Under the pieces are notes generated by a model. The model saw nothing but the letters and a program-made list of their open reading frames with translations, made no database searches and had not been told where the DNA came from. A program made the translations under genes and the position numbers. From positions 3,942,121 through 4,006,120 of the forward strand of contig NZ_JH980292.1 of the NCBI RefSeq assembly GCF_000314005.1: a DNA stretch of 64,000 nucleotides, written 5' to 3'. This document shows positions 1 through 7,981 of the stretch, one piece after another. Positions within the stretch are counted from its first letter, which is position 1, and every line of letters starts with the position of its first letter. This DNA comes from Spirulina subsalsa PCC 9445 (GTDB lineage Bacteria > Cyanobacteriota > Cyanobacteriia > Cyanobacteriales > Spirulinaceae).

Positions 1-968
1 TTCAACCCGTAGTGAAAATTTTCGCCATCCTATTCAGTCGCACGATGAAAATTAGTGGGGCGGAATCCCTCTCCGGGGCCGCCAATATTTTTGTCGGCAT
101 TGAATCCGCCTTGGCCGTCAAACCCTTTTTAGGCAGTATGACGCGCAGTGAACTCTGTGCCATCTTAACCAGTTGTTTCGGCTCCATTGCCTCGTCAGTT
201 TTGGGACTCTATGCCGGGATTTTACGCCCGACCTTTCCCTCCATTGCCGGACATCTCGTTTCCGCCTCCATTTTGACCATTCCCGCCTGTTTTGTGATTT
301 CCAAGTTGCTGGTTCCTGAACAGGGAGAACCAGAAACCATGGGTCATGTCCCCGATGAACCGGAAGAAGAGGGCAAAACTCGCCCCAGTCCCGTCGATAG
401 TCTGATTGTGGGGTCATTGGATGGGGTCAAAATGGCTGTAGGGATTGCGGCCGTGTTGATTGCCATTTTGGGCTTATTGGCCTTGGTCAATGCCTGTTTT
501 AATGGTTTAGCGGGCTTATCTAACAGTCCCTACACCCTCTTAGCCACTGTTGGGGGGATCTTCGAGTTGATCACCATTCAGAACATCCTTGGGGTGTTAT
601 TCCTGCCCTTAACGGCCTTAACAGGGGTTTCCTTGGATTGGAATGAACTGTGGGAATGTTCCTTAATTATTGGGCGGCGCTTGGTGGAAACCAGTATCCC
701 TCCCTACCAAACCTTAGCGGTTTTATCTGCTCAGGAGGTGTTGAGTAGTCGGGCGTTGTTAATTGTGAGTTATGTCCTGTGTGGTTTTGCTCATATTGCC
801 TCCTATGGGATTTTCGTGGGGGGATTGGCGACCCTGATTCCTGAACGGCGTTCTGAGGTGTCGGCGTTAGGGTTTAAAGCCCTGTGGGGTGCGACGTTGG
901 CCACCTTAATGACGGGCTGTGTCGCGGGTCTGTTCTATTTTGGTCAACCGACGGCCTTGGGGTTGTAG
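1..968 (+). CDS. Concentrative nucleoside transporter (CNT/NupC family), 5'-truncated by window edge
   Basis: The reading frame is open from the first bases of the window, so the N-terminus is missing; about 320 C-terminal residues are present of a family usually around 400. A CNT core segment (GAESLSGAANIFVGIESA) lies near the start, and the C-terminal gate-type segment SYVLCGFAHIASYGIFVGG followed by IPERRSE is typical of Na+ or H+ coupled nucleoside symporters of the inner membrane. Several hydrophobic segments are visible. A charged loop rich in E and P around residues 105-125 separates membrane segments. It ends 20 bp before the next gene, so co-transcription is likely. The family call is secure; the substrate (which nucleoside) and coupling ion are not readable. 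Confidence 0.85.
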   Translation, partial: QPVVKIFAILFSRTMKISGAESLSGAANIFVGIESALAVKPFLGSMTRSELCAILTSCFGSIASSVLGLYAGILRPTFPSIAGHLVSASILTIPACFVISKLLVPEQGEPETMGHVPDEPEEEGKTRPSPVDSLIVGSLDGVKMAVGIAAVLIAILGLLALVNACFNGLAGLSNSPYTLLATVGGIFELITIQNILGVLFLPLTALTGVSLDWNELWECSLIIGRRLVETSIPPYQTLAVLSAQEVLSSRALLIVSYVLCGFAHIASYGIFVGGLATLIPERRSEVSALGFKALWGATLATLMTGCVAGLFYFGQPTALGL

Positions 969-987
969 TGATATGGAAAGAGGAAGG

Positions 988-1680
988 ATGAAACGGAAAT
1001 ATTTATGGCGGATTGGACTAGCCTTGCTGACGGCGGTCTTGTTGGTGGGGTTGGGGCGATCGCCTTTTAACGCCAACATCGCTCTAAGTCCTACTCCCGC
1101 AAGGGTTGCCGTGGCTCAAACTCCTAGCCCTCCCCCCGAGGGAGCAACAGAGGAAGCACCGGAAGAAGCCCCAGAAACAGAAACCCCAGAAGCAGAAGCC
1201 GCCCCCACCCTCCAAAGTGCTGTACAGGTCGAGGGAACGTATATAGACCCCGGCCAACGTTTTCAGGTCGGGATTTTGAACGGTTATAAGTCCTCAGTGA
1301 TTGCTGGGGTTCCCCTGTTTGAGTCAGAAAATGGTCAGTTAGCCTATTCTGTCGCCGTGCGTCCTCGGGCAGCGTTAGAGGAAGAATTTAGTGATGCCGC
1401 CTTAGCCCAGGTAGCTATTGACACTTTCCGCCAAGGGGAAGGCTTTACACCAGGCTTTTTTGAACCTACCCTTTTCGGTGGGGCGCGCATTCCTTGGCGG
1501 GGAACCATGACCATCGGCCGCAATAGTCAGCCCATGCAAGGGGTGATGTTATCTCGGGCGTTGCCTATGCCGAACCGGATTGTTATTTTAATGATTGCGG
1601 CTACGGAGTCGGAAGCGGATCAAGTCGAAACGGTATTTTCGACCCTGGCCCCCACTTTAACGGAAGTCGAGAATGAGTAA
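988..1680 (+). CDS. Exported protein with Pro/Glu-rich linker, function unknown
   Basis: The ATG at 988 is chosen because it begins a classic export signal: MKRK, then a hydrophobic stretch LALLTAVLLVGLG, ending near AVAQ at about residue 44. A purine-rich GAGG lies just upstream. A low-complexity linker of P, E and A (residues about 47-75) leads to a folded C-terminal domain of about 150 residues. I do not recognise that domain beyond thinking it is a cyanobacterial conserved protein. It follows the nucleoside transporter by 20 bp and is probably in the same transcript. An in-frame ATG at 973 is less likely because the signal peptide would be preceded by acidic residues. Confidence 0.7.
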   Translation: MKRKYLWRIGLALLTAVLLVGLGRSPFNANIALSPTPARVAVAQTPSPPPEGATEEAPEEAPETETPEAEAAPTLQSAVQVEGTYIDPGQRFQVGILNGYKSSVIAGVPLFESENGQLAYSVAVRPRAALEEEFSDAALAQVAIDTFRQGEGFTPGFFEPTLFGGARIPWRGTMTIGRNSQPMQGVMLSRALPMPNRIVILMIAATESEADQVETVFSTLAPTLTEVENE

Positions 1681-1734
1681 GGCTTGCGGGAATAGGGAGA
1701 GGGGGAGAGGGGGAGAGGGGGAGAATTGATAATT

Positions 1735-1896
1735 AGGGCTTGCTGAATAAGTCCGAGAGTTGGGGAATCGGGAGTCGGGAGTCGGGAGTCGGGAGTCGGG
1801 AATAGGCAATCGTGCCAGTTTTAGATGATCTGTTCCCTGTTAAGAGTTCCCTGTTCCCTTGTTGAGCCTAGCATAGGCGTGTTATTCAGCAGACCC
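1735..1896 (+). mobile_element. Miniature inverted-repeat element, copy A (162 bp)
   Basis: It begins AGGGCTTGCTGAATAA and ends TTATTCAGCAGACCC, which are imperfect inverted repeats. It is flanked by the 5-bp direct repeat TAATT (1730-1734 and 1897-1901), a target duplication. The left half carries GGGAATC, four GGGAGTC heptamers and GGGAATA; the right half has a fixed segment ending in the small palindrome GCCTA-GCA-TAGGC. No ORF is inside, so it is non-autonomous. Closely related intact copies lie at 5456-5610 and 52467-52628. The transposase family is not identified. Confidence 0.85.
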
Positions 1897-1944
1897 TAAT
1901 TATTCCCTATTACCTATTCCCTATTACCTATTCCCGACACCCTA

Positions 1945-1967
1945 GGGCGCAAGCATTGCGCCCCTAC
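1945..1967. repeat. Short palindromic dispersed repeat, copy 1 of 3
   Basis: GGGCGCAA-GCA-TTGCGCCC forms a perfect 8-bp stem with a 3-nt loop, followed by CTAC. The same 23 bases recur at 9787-9809 and 25664-25686, always between genes. Confidence 0.85.
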
Positions 1968-2036
1968 ACCGACTCCCAATTCCCTGTTCCCTGTTCCCGA
2001 CTCCGCACTAGCAGACCTATTCAGCCATCCCTTGTA

Positions 2037-2606
2037 ATGAACCTTGATCAAGAAATTGCCCATCTCCGGGAATTAATGCCCGCTTCTGGGCGAATGTCCC
2101 TCAAAATTGTCCCCACCTCCCAAGGAAGTCAGGTGATTAGTACCCCCACCCCGAAACCTTGGGAACGCAAGATGCGCCCCATTTACCTCAATATGTCGTT
2201 ATGGGAAAAACTGTCTCGGGGACAACGGGATTTAGTGTTTTTGCGCTTGGTGGCCTGGTCTACAACGATTCCCTGGTTAAAACCTAACTGGTATCAAACC
2301 CTTGCCCTCGTGGGGGTGGTGGGAACTGTGGCTCAGTTTACCCAAGGGGATGCGGTGGGTGTAGTGATTGCGGGGGGGTTAAGTGCGATCGCCGTGCGTC
2401 AACTCTGGCGAAATTATCGCGGAACCGAACGGGAGGTAGAAGCGGATGAAGTCGCACTCAAAGTCGCCACCAGACGGGGCTATAATCCCCCAGAGGCGGC
2501 GAGAAACCTGTTAGAGGGCATTCAAGCGGTTGCCGAATTAGAAGGGCGTTCTAAGCTCAGTTTCAGTGAGTTATTGCGCATTCAGAACTTAAAAACCTTG
2601 GCCTAG
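2037..2606 (+). CDS. DUF3318 domain-containing protein
   Basis: A 189-residue protein starting MNLDQEIAHLRELMPASGRM, which matches the conserved opening of the cyanobacterial DUF3318 family as I remember it. The middle has two hydrophobic stretches (about residues 87-105 and 110-125, including DAVGVVIAGGLSAIA) and the C-terminal part has EADEVALKVATRRGY and the ending SELLRIQNLK. Function is unknown; the hydrophobic middle suggests membrane association. The ATG at 2037 is preferred over the upstream extension because everything before it is repeat DNA. The TAG stop lies inside a 5-bp direct repeat, the target duplication of a neighbouring miniature element. Confidence 0.85.
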   Translation: MNLDQEIAHLRELMPASGRMSLKIVPTSQGSQVISTPTPKPWERKMRPIYLNMSLWEKLSRGQRDLVFLRLVAWSTTIPWLKPNWYQTLALVGVVGTVAQFTQGDAVGVVIAGGLSAIAVRQLWRNYRGTEREVEADEVALKVATRRGYNPPEAARNLLEGIQAVAELEGRSKLSFSELLRIQNLKTLA

Positions 2607-2608
2607 TC

Positions 2609-2740
2609 TCACTTGGGGATAGGGAACGGGAAATCGGAGTCGGGAGTCGGGAGTCGGGAGTCGGGAGTCGTGCCAGTTTTAGATGATCTGTTCCCTGTTC
2701 CCTTGTTGAGCCTAGCGTAGGCGTGTTATTCAGCAGATCC
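2609..2740 (+). mobile_element. Miniature inverted-repeat element, left end degenerate
   Basis: The right half is nearly identical to copy A (from CGTGCCAGTTTTAGATGATC to TTATTCAGCAGATCC), with GGGAGTC heptamers before it. The usual left end is absent, yet the 5-bp repeat TAGTC flanks both sides (2604-2608 and 2741-2745). The two TAGTC copies contain the stop codons of the converging flanking genes. Confidence 0.65.
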
Positions 2741-3108
2741 TAGTCAAAAAACCCCCCCGTATCACCCCCAGCCCAGCATCCCCCTTCACATTCTGGAAAT
2801 ACTTCGTCCGCCAATTGTTTAAACGCAGTCGCGGCACTAATATCTTGTCCTTCATATCCCATTGGATGGAAAATCTGACCTATATAGCGTCCTTGAAGGC
2901 GAATTTGTCCAACAACATAAATGCCTCCCCCAACTCCATAAACCGAAATGTCAGGATTGCGTGAATAGATGGCAATATAACCCCCATCTTCCCCAAGATA
3001 GCGATTCACAGTGGGTAAAATACGCGACTCAACTGTTCCATCACTTTGGGTTACATCAACGGTAAAATCTTCCGGAAGCATATTGACCCCTAATTCAGAT
3101 TCATTCAT
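2740..3108 (-). CDS. Conserved hypothetical protein
   Basis: A 122-residue acidic protein without signal peptide or membrane segment. It is Gly- and Ile-rich in the middle (YGVGGGIYVVGQIRLQGRYIG) and ends with a Cys-containing tail, CEGGCWAGGDTGGFFD. I do not recognise the family. It converges on the DUF3318 gene, and its TAG stop overlaps the target duplication of the miniature element between them. The region upstream, 3109-3376, is AT-rich with no gene and probably holds promoters for this gene and the next. Confidence 0.6.
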   Translation of the reverse strand: MNESELGVNMLPEDFTVDVTQSDGTVESRILPTVNRYLGEDGGYIAIYSRNPDISVYGVGGGIYVVGQIRLQGRYIGQIFHPMGYEGQDISAATAFKQLADEVFPECEGGCWAGGDTGGFFD

Positions 3109-3376
3109 GGTGTTTTTCCCCTACTCGCTAGGGTATTATAAAGGATCTCTTAGTTAAGAAATGTAAACTTTTGGGACAAAATCCAGTAACTTGGAGATGA
3201 TACTTGCAGTTACTTTTTTTTAAAATGGGAGTAGTTGCCTATTTTCGAGAATTTCACACGATCCCATTATCTAGCATATCATCCTAAAAAACAATAATCA
3301 AGCCTAAATCCTACTTATTTTTAATGTTTTTTGCTTAGATATTGTCCACTGAATCTACATTCCCAGAACCCTAAAA

Positions 3377-3697
3377 ATGACTATCTTATACGAAGATGAA
3401 TACATCGTCTGTGATGATGACGCTATCACGATTCATTATTACTATTTCCCCTTGGGCAGTAAACGGATTCCTTACCGTGAAATTCGCAAGGTTGAAACTG
3501 AACCAATGACCTGGTGGGCGGGAGGGTTAAGAATCTGGGGTGGAAACTTAGCCTATTGGTTTCATTTAGATCCTAAACGGCCTTGGAAAGAAAAATTGAT
3601 TATTATAGATGAGGGAGACTGGACAAAGCCTGTTATCACACCGGAAGATCATCCCCGTGTGTGGCAGATTTTACAGGAGAAAACCAACTCATTTTAG
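3377..3697 (+). CDS. Small soluble protein, possibly PH-like fold
   Basis: A 106-residue protein with alternating hydrophobic strands: ITIHYYYFPLGSKRIPYREIRKVE, then WFHLDPKRPWKEK and a final helix. The pattern (Y/F-P-x-G-x-K-x-I-x-Y-x-x-I) looks like small bacterial PH-domain-like proteins, an impression rather than a proven assignment. There is no signal peptide. It sits 43 bp ahead of the glycosyltransferase gene in the same direction. Function unknown. Confidence 0.6.
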   Translation: MTILYEDEYIVCDDDAITIHYYYFPLGSKRIPYREIRKVETEPMTWWAGGLRIWGGNLAYWFHLDPKRPWKEKLIIIDEGDWTKPVITPEDHPRVWQILQEKTNSF

Positions 3698-3740
3698 ATG
3701 TAAGCGACCCGTGTGAAGTATTAACCGTGAAGTATTAACG

Positions 3741-4718
3741 ATGATGAATACTGCTTCAGATGCCGTTACACTCTCTATCGTTGTTCCTATTTACAACGAA
3801 GAGTCTAATCTAGATGCGCTATTTAATCGCCTAGAAACCGTTTTAGAAAACTTAAACCTCTCCTATGAAATGATTTGCGTCAATGATGGCAGTCGGGACA
3901 ACAGCCTGCAAGGATTAATCGCCCATCACCAGCGCAATCCTCGGATTAAAATTATTAACCTTTCCCGCAACTTTGGCAAAGAAATTGCCCTCACGGCCGG
4001 ACTCGATCATACCACAGGCCAAGCGGTGATTCCCATTGACTCCGACTTACAAGATCCCCCAGAATTAATCGGCGAATTAGTCGCCCAGTGGCGGGCGGGT
4101 TATGATGTAGTGTATGCGACAAGGCGATCGCGCCAAGGGGAAACCAAACTCAAAAAACTCACCGCTACCCTGTTTTACCGGACTATTGGGAAAATGAGCA
4201 ATATTGCCATCCCCCCCAATACGGGGGACTTTCGTCTGTTAGATCGTCGAGTCGTCGAAGCCCTCAAAACTCTACCCGAACGCACCCGTTTTATGAAAGG
4301 ATTATTTACTTGGGTAGGGTATAAACAAACAGCCGTTTACTTCGACCGAGAACCCCGATTTCAGGGAAAAACCACTTGGAATTACTGGAAACTGTGGAAC
4401 TTTGCCCTAGATGGTATTATTTCTTTTAGCTCCCTTCCTTTAAAAGTCTGGAGTTATATGGGTTTAGCCGTGTCCATTTTTGCCTTCTTTTATGCTGTAT
4501 TCCTGATTATCCGCACCCTGATGTTAGGGGTGGATGTCCCCGGTTATGCTTCTACTATTGTTTCTGTTCTCTTTTTAGGGGGAATTCAGTTAATTAGTTT
4601 GGGGGTAATTGGGGAATATTTAGGGCGTATTTATGAAGAAGTCAAGGGTAGACCCCTTTATTTAGTCAGGGATATCTATGGTTTAGAAGCTAAGGACGAT
4701 CCCACTATTCAACTTTAG
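3741..4718 (+). CDS. GT2-family glycosyltransferase with two C-terminal membrane helices (GtrB/DPM1-like)
   Basis: A 325-residue protein with the GT-A fold signature: VVPIYNEE at 14-21, NDGS at 48-51 and the metal/nucleotide-sugar motif DSDLQDPPE at 100-108. Later motifs are GDFRLLDRR and RFMKGLFTWVGY. Two hydrophobic helices follow near 240-262 and 273-297. This architecture is that of enzymes moving a sugar from a nucleotide sugar onto a polyprenyl phosphate at the cytoplasmic face of the membrane. The next gene encodes a membrane protein 53 bp downstream, and both may share a transcript. An ATG one codon later is equally possible. Confidence 0.88.
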   Translation: MMNTASDAVTLSIVVPIYNEESNLDALFNRLETVLENLNLSYEMICVNDGSRDNSLQGLIAHHQRNPRIKIINLSRNFGKEIALTAGLDHTTGQAVIPIDSDLQDPPELIGELVAQWRAGYDVVYATRRSRQGETKLKKLTATLFYRTIGKMSNIAIPPNTGDFRLLDRRVVEALKTLPERTRFMKGLFTWVGYKQTAVYFDREPRFQGKTTWNYWKLWNFALDGIISFSSLPLKVWSYMGLAVSIFAFFYAVFLIIRTLMLGVDVPGYASTIVSVLFLGGIQLISLGVIGEYLGRIYEEVKGRPLYLVRDIYGLEAKDDPTIQL

Positions 4719-4771
4719 TCTATTTCTCCCACCTCCAATATTCCTAGTATTACCAATGAAGAACAGTTAGT

Positions 4772-5446
4772 ATGAACCTAAAAAAAAGTGCCATTGCCAT
4801 CTTTATTTTTTGTGTTGTTATTACCGCATTTGGAGTGTACTTAATTGGGGGAATTGACCAAGACACCTTAGAGCAATGGCTAGAGCAAGCGGGAATTTTA
4901 GCCCCGATTATTTATATAATTTTGTACACCCTCGGCACAATTTTATTATTGCCGTCTACCCCCCTTAATTTGACGGGCGGGGCAATTTTCGGAACAGTTT
5001 GGGGAACGATTTGGACAACGGTAGCTGCGATTATTGCTGCCTTAGTTGCCTTTCTCTTTACCCGCACCATTGGACGGGATTGGGTAGCCCAAAAATTTCA
5101 GGGAAAGTGGGAAGTTTTAGATGCAGAATTGCGACAAGGCGGGTTATTTTATATGTTCGCCATTCGTCTGTTGCCCCTGATTCCCTACGGAATTGTTAAC
5201 TTTGCCGCCGGATTAACCTCTATTCGGGTGCGGGATTATTGCATCGGGACAGCATTAGGGACTGTACCCGGAATCTTGCCCTTTGTGATGATGGGGGCGG
5301 GATTACAGGCCTTAAAACAAGGGGATATGTTGCCCATTCTAGTGGCTTCGACTTTAACGGGCTTATTAGTGGGGGGAGCCACTTGGTATCGTCGCCGTCG
5401 TCAGTCGCCCCGTCGTGCTTTGGAGGAAACGGAAAGGGGGGAATAG
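4772..5446 (+). CDS. TVP38/TMEM64 (DedA-like VTT domain) membrane protein
   Basis: A 224-residue integral membrane protein. It has an N-terminal helix (residues 7-27), then the VTT-type core: hydrophobic segments around YIILYTLGTILLLPSTPLN, the glycine-rich GGAIFG, and FAIRLLPLIPYGIVNFAAGLT, which is the hallmark segment of the family. It ends in a basic tail (RRRRQSPRR). Family members are implicated in lipid scrambling or transport in membranes; the role here is inferred. It follows the glycosyltransferase closely. Confidence 0.85.
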   Translation: MNLKKSAIAIFIFCVVITAFGVYLIGGIDQDTLEQWLEQAGILAPIIYIILYTLGTILLLPSTPLNLTGGAIFGTVWGTIWTTVAAIIAALVAFLFTRTIGRDWVAQKFQGKWEVLDAELRQGGLFYMFAIRLLPLIPYGIVNFAAGLTSIRVRDYCIGTALGTVPGILPFVMMGAGLQALKQGDMLPILVASTLTGLLVGGATWYRRRRQSPRRALEETERGE

Positions 5447-5455
5447 GGAATAGGT

Positions 5456-5610
5456 AGGGCTTGCTGAATAAGTCCGAGAGTTGGGGAATCGGGAGTCGGG
5501 AGTCGGGAGTCGGGAATAGGCAATCGTGCCAGTTTTAGATGATCTGTTCCCTGTTAAGAGTTCCCTGTTCCCTTGTTGAGCCTAGCATAGGCGTGTTATT
5601 CAGCAGACCC
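5456..5610 (+). mobile_element. Miniature inverted-repeat element, copy B (155 bp)
   Basis: It has the same ends and interior as copy A, flanked by the 5-bp duplication TAGGT (5451-5455 and 5611-5615). It has three GGGAGTC heptamers where copy A has four, and is exactly 7 bp shorter. Confidence 0.88.
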
Positions 5611-5734
5611 TAGGTAATAAGTCTTAATTCCTCGTCTCCCCTGCTCCCCTGCTCCCCATTTCCTGTTCCCCAACTCTCCACGACCTAGACCGAAAACGGT
5701 TATGATGGCTATTGGTCACTGCACATGAGAAGGA

Positions 5735-7912
5735 ATGCTAAAGGGACGCACCATTCAAACAGTCTTAACCGTTAGTTCCGGGTTCGTAATTGTGGGACTT
5801 GTGGGCGCTACAGTGTTTGTCGGTCAACAACAAGGCTGGCTGACACAGTTGGAACGCTGGGTGATGAACACTACAGGAGGCTCGGCGAATTTATCCCGTA
5901 AGCCTACTGATGAAAAGTCCGAGGTGCTTCCTTTGGCACTCCTCCCGATGGAGGAACGCCTTCCTCGTCTCGAAGAATTAGCGAATGGCGCGCCTTCCTA
6001 TGAACGGAGTCGCGCCCGTTTGATTTTGGCGAGTGATTGGATACAACAAGGGGAAGGGGGGAGAGCGATCCGCACCCTCGACGGGTTAGAGTTGGACTAT
6101 CCTCTGCTGGGGCCTTGGGTGCTGTTGAAACGGGCGAGGGCTTATGAGTTAACCAATGATTTAAATCGTTCTAGGGATACGCTACAAAAGCTGCTGGAGA
6201 GTTATCCAGAGTCGCTGGCAGTGGGGGAGGCGCTCTATAATTTGGGGCGGTATGATGAGGAATATTGGGAACGGGCGATCGCAGAACATCCCCAACATCC
6301 TCTAACTCACCAACTGGTGCGGGAAAAGCTCGAAGGCAATCGAGATCAACCAGAATTATTACTCTTTCTCGCCCACAACACCCCCGACAGTGAACGCATG
6401 AGTGAAATTCGGGATTACCTCGTGCAACGCTTCAGTGATCAACTCACCCCCGAAGATTGGGAAGTCATCGGCTTTGGCTACTGGCAACAGTGGGAATATG
6501 GCAAAGCCGCCAGCGCCTACTCCCGCGCCCCTCGCACCCCAGAAACCCTCTTTCGGACTGCTCGGGGTCGAGAAATTGCCGGAAATAACATCGCCGCCAG
6601 AATTGACTATCAGCAATTAGTCAGTGAATTTCCCGACAGTAGAGAAGCCGGACAAGCCTTGCTCCGTTTAGCCGCCAGTTCCCCCCCCCAAGAAGCGATC
6701 GCCTTTTTAGATCAAGCCATTGCCAACTATCCCGATCACGCGGCCGAGGCCTTAATCAACAAAGCCAATATTCTCGAACAACAGGGCGCTCGCACCTCAG
6801 CCGCCCAAGCTCGTCAGTCCGTATTATCTCAACATCCCCAATCTGAAGCCGCCTCCCGCTATCGTTGGGAAAGAGCTAAGGCCTTCTCTAGTCAGGGCAA
6901 TTATATTGAAGCATGGCGCTGGGCCCGTCCCATTGCCATTAACACCCCCAACAGTTCCCTCGCCCCCCGTGCCGCCTTTTGGGTGGGGAAATGGGCGAGT
7001 CGGGTCAATCGGACCGAAGATGCCGAATCCGCCTATCAATATGTCTTAGAACAGCATCCCGAATCTTACTATGCTTGGCGTTCTGCCGTCCTCCTCGGTT
7101 GGGATGTGGGGGACTTTACCACCGTGCGCCCGAAAAACCCCGAAATCGTCACCCCTGCCTTTTATCCCCATCCTCCGGCCGGGTCTGAAGCCTTTCGGGA
7201 ACTCTACCAACTGGGTCAATATAATGACGCTTGGAAACTCTGGCAGGCGGAAATCGGCAACCGACGGGATAAAACCGTAGATGAACAGTTTACCCAGGGT
7301 TTAATCCTGCAAACTCAAGGGAAATATCTTGATGGGATTAATGCCATTTGGAACTTGACTCAACGGAATGCTCCCGAAGAGCGGGAAGAGTGGCAAGCCT
7401 TACGACAGGAGTCTATCTACTGGGAAACTCTCTTTCCCCTACCCTACTCTGAGTTAATCCTAGAATGGTCAGAGGCACGGACTCTAAACCCGTTCTTGGT
7501 TTTTTCCCTGATTCGTCAAGAATCCCGCTTTGAAAAAGAAATCCGTTCCTCAGCCGGAGCCCTTGGTTTAATGCAGGTGATGCCAGACACTGGGCGCTGG
7601 ATAGCTGAACAAATCTCCCTTGAGAATTACTCATTAATTAATCCGGCGGATAATATTAAATTAGGGACTTGGTACTTGGACTATACTCATCAGAGGTATA
7701 ACAATAACTCCCTGTTGGCGATCGCCAGTTACAACGCTGGCCCCGGCAATGTCAATCAATGGGTGCAACGGTACGGCTTTGATGATCCAGATGTCTTTGT
7801 TGAACAAATTCCCTTCCCCGAAACCAAAGGCTATGTCGAATCAGTCTTTAGCAATTATTGGAATTACCTCCGCATCTACAATCCCGAAATTGCTCAACTG
7901 ATGCAACGTTAG
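5735..7912 (+). CDS. Soluble-type lytic transglycosylase (Slt70-like) with TPR-like repeats
   Basis: A 725-residue protein. An N-terminal hydrophobic helix (about residues 10-30) anchors or exports it. Residues about 65-530 are helical repeat units resembling TPRs, with many A, L and Y at regular spacing. The C-terminal domain is a GH23 lysozyme-like fold: SLIRQESRFE with the likely catalytic Glu596, then GALGLMQVMP, and ASYNAGPGNV. This enzyme class cleaves the MurNAc-GlcNAc bond of peptidoglycan with 1,6-anhydro ring formation in the periplasm. The start at 5735 has GAGAAGGA just upstream. It precedes the M61 peptidase gene in the same direction. Confidence 0.93.
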   Translation: MLKGRTIQTVLTVSSGFVIVGLVGATVFVGQQQGWLTQLERWVMNTTGGSANLSRKPTDEKSEVLPLALLPMEERLPRLEELANGAPSYERSRARLILASDWIQQGEGGRAIRTLDGLELDYPLLGPWVLLKRARAYELTNDLNRSRDTLQKLLESYPESLAVGEALYNLGRYDEEYWERAIAEHPQHPLTHQLVREKLEGNRDQPELLLFLAHNTPDSERMSEIRDYLVQRFSDQLTPEDWEVIGFGYWQQWEYGKAASAYSRAPRTPETLFRTARGREIAGNNIAARIDYQQLVSEFPDSREAGQALLRLAASSPPQEAIAFLDQAIANYPDHAAEALINKANILEQQGARTSAAQARQSVLSQHPQSEAASRYRWERAKAFSSQGNYIEAWRWARPIAINTPNSSLAPRAAFWVGKWASRVNRTEDAESAYQYVLEQHPESYYAWRSAVLLGWDVGDFTTVRPKNPEIVTPAFYPHPPAGSEAFRELYQLGQYNDAWKLWQAEIGNRRDKTVDEQFTQGLILQTQGKYLDGINAIWNLTQRNAPEEREEWQALRQESIYWETLFPLPYSELILEWSEARTLNPFLVFSLIRQESRFEKEIRSSAGALGLMQVMPDTGRWIAEQISLENYSLINPADNIKLGTWYLDYTHQRYNNNSLLAIASYNAGPGNVNQWVQRYGFDDPDVFVEQIPFPETKGYVESVFSNYWNYLRIYNPEIAQLMQR

Positions 7913-7981
7913 AGCTTCATCCTTCATCAGGGTAGTTCCCCCGCTCCTTTTTCCTTGTTTTTAACACTCCCGCCTATTGCA

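Larger units (their letters stand above)
1681..2036. other. Intergenic region filled by repeats
   Basis: Besides copy A of the miniature element, this gap holds G/A-rich tandem repeats (GGGGGAGA-type at 1695-1722), runs of TTCCCTATTACCTA (1901-1935) and a hairpin repeat at 1945-1967. The open frame continuing upstream of the next gene to 1956 is repeat-derived and not believed to be coding. Confidence 0.7.
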
